From the NCBI GenBank assembly GCA_009760855.2, contig WPIO01000352.1, forward strand, positions 1 to 64,000: a stretch of DNA of 64,000 nt, given 5' to 3'. The DNA is from Cristatella mucedo. Taxonomy: Eukaryota > Bryozoa > Phylactolaemata > Cristatellidae. A model generated the notes under the pieces. It searched no databases, was not told the DNA's origin, and saw nothing but the letters and a program-made list of their open reading frames with translations. The first letter of the stretch is position 1, and every line of letters begins with the position of its first letter. The position numbers and the translations under genes were made by a program. Of the stretch, positions 63,344-64,000 are shown piece after piece.

Positions 63344-63645
63344 ACGTGAAGAGCTTATTTTGCATGACTTCACAGCAGATCGCACATTATCTAGATACTT
63401 TAAATCAACCCGTCAAGTCATGCAGTCCCTCGAAAAGGAGTGCAGGTTTTGCTTTAGGCAATCGCACATAAATTACTCATTTCAGCAGAGCCCTGAATAT
63501 AAAGACACCTCGATACTGCTCATTATATCGTGTGATAACTTGTTGCAGATTGCGGCTCCTTTTATTAGGCCATTCACACGTGAATAGCTTATTTTGCATG
63601 ACTTCACAGCTGATCGCACAATATCTAGATACTTTAAATAAACCC
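63344..63645. repeat. Module U, copy 2
   Basis: Carries the same 12-bp shortening (CATTTCAGCAGAGCC at 63478) and the same CCCTCGAAAAGGAGTGC as 43612-43915. The deletion therefore predates the copying of the R-U pair. Confidence 0.82.
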
Positions 63646-64000
63646 GTCAAGGCATGAAGTAGCTCGGAGTAGAGTGCAGGCCTCTCTTTAGGCAATCGCA
63701 CTTGAATAACTCATTTCGCTTAGGTTCGCAGCAGATCGCTGAATATTAAGACACCTCAATACTACTCATTATATCGTGTGATGACTTGCTGCAGAGTGCA
63801 GATACTTGCATTAAGCCATTCACACTTGAATAGCTTATCTTGCATGAGTTCACAGCAGATCGCACAATATCTGGATAATTTCAATCAACCCGCCAGAGCG
63901 TGCAGTAGTTTGCAGCATAATGCAGCTCCTTGCTTCAGGCAATCGCACTTGAATAACTCATTTTGCTTGAGTTTGCAGCAAATCGCTAAATATAAAGACA
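63646..64000. repeat. Q-like units running off the right edge
   Basis: CTTAGGTTCGCAGCAG, CTCAATACTACTCATTATA and ATCTGGATAATTTCAATC match the later part of Q (28640-29010). At the equivalent point after U copy 1 (43916) the sequence is different, so the two R-U ends have different right neighbours. Confidence 0.78.

Larger units (their letters stand above)
1..64000. repeat. Tandem satellite array, 247-bp dimeric unit, about 258 copies
   Basis: The landmark TCTAGA (or a one-base variant) followed by TACTTTAAATC recurs at 165, 411, 658, 905, 1152, 1394, 1641, 1888, 2135, 2382, 2629 and 2876 and onward to 63870. The spacing is almost always 246-247 bp. All copies read in the same direction; I saw no inverted unit. 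Every line of the window can be placed in this period, so no stretch is left for ordinary genes. The window cuts into the array at both ends. Sequence alone shows a satellite. A heterochromatic or centromeric location is inference from length, homogeneity and absence of transposon insertions. I do not recognise the family and cannot assign a species. Confidence 0.98.

Noticed and set aside
1-64000. CRISPR array
   Set aside because: The period is 247 bp with no short identical repeat separated by unique spacers. The whole unit is repeated.
1-64000. CENP-B box
   Set aside because: TTTCGCTTGAGTTTGCA in half A matches the TTCGnnnnA part of the known box, but the required CGGG is TTGC. The partial match is not enough.
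1-64000. Transposon or retroelement ends
   Set aside because: No terminal repeats, target-site duplications, poly-A tails or transposase-like reading frames were found. Sharp changes in similarity coincide with satellite unit positions.
1-64000. Bacterial or phage origin with repeat genes
   Set aside because: No gene-like frames with ribosome-binding sites, no operon structure, and 64 kb of direct satellite with higher-order repeats is not known from bacterial genomes.

Overview
The whole 64 kb window is one uninterrupted block of satellite DNA. I see no protein-coding gene, rRNA, tRNA, transposon, CRISPR array or single-copy island. The basic unit is about 247 bp, always head to tail and in the same orientation. 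About 258-259 copies fit in the window, and it begins and ends inside the array. Each 247-bp unit is an ancient dimer of two roughly 123-bp halves. Half A has CTTGCTTTAGGCAATCGC, CATTTCGCTTGAG and GATACTGCTCGTTATA. Half B has GCATTAGGCCATTCACAC, TTATTTTGCATGAG and TCTAGATACTTTAAATC. The halves share the core GCAGCAGATCGC, and I judge them about two-thirds identical by eye. Hand-counted GC of a consensus dimer is about 45 percent.

A monotonous satellite with nested higher-order repeats over 64 kb points to eukaryotic heterochromatin (centromeric, pericentromeric, or sex/B-chromosome) resolved by a long-read assembly. I do not recognise the family and cannot name the organism.

Layout. 1-5360: moderately diverged units in which 1-2690 is partly recopied at 4684-6150. 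5361-12265: a nearly perfect tandem duplication of a 14-dimer block (3450 + 3455 bp). 12266-25835: older, more diverged units with several irregular junctions. 25836-43611: a young higher-order region built of three modules, P (about 1.9 kb), Q (about 1.5 kb) and R (about 1.55-1.8 kb), in the order P-Q-R, P-R, P-R, P-Q-R. P-Q-R is 21 dimers (5181 bp); P-R is 14 or 15 dimers (about 3.45 or 3.70 kb). 43916-53329: older units. 53330-55375: a further P. 55376-59545: older units with a long-range copy of 51350-52755. 59546-63343: further Q and R copies, a short module U, and the start of another Q-like stretch running off the end.

Many 60-290 codon open frames occur on both strands. They are by-products of the repeat: the same stretches are open in overlapping frames on opposite strands, they restart every unit, and most units are 247 bp (not a multiple of three), so the frame drifts. 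None is annotated as a gene. What the window records is satellite evolution: unequal exchange in register (whole-dimer gains and losses), rarer exchange between A and B halves (half-unit phase shifts), conversion-like patches, and long-range copying of multi-dimer blocks.
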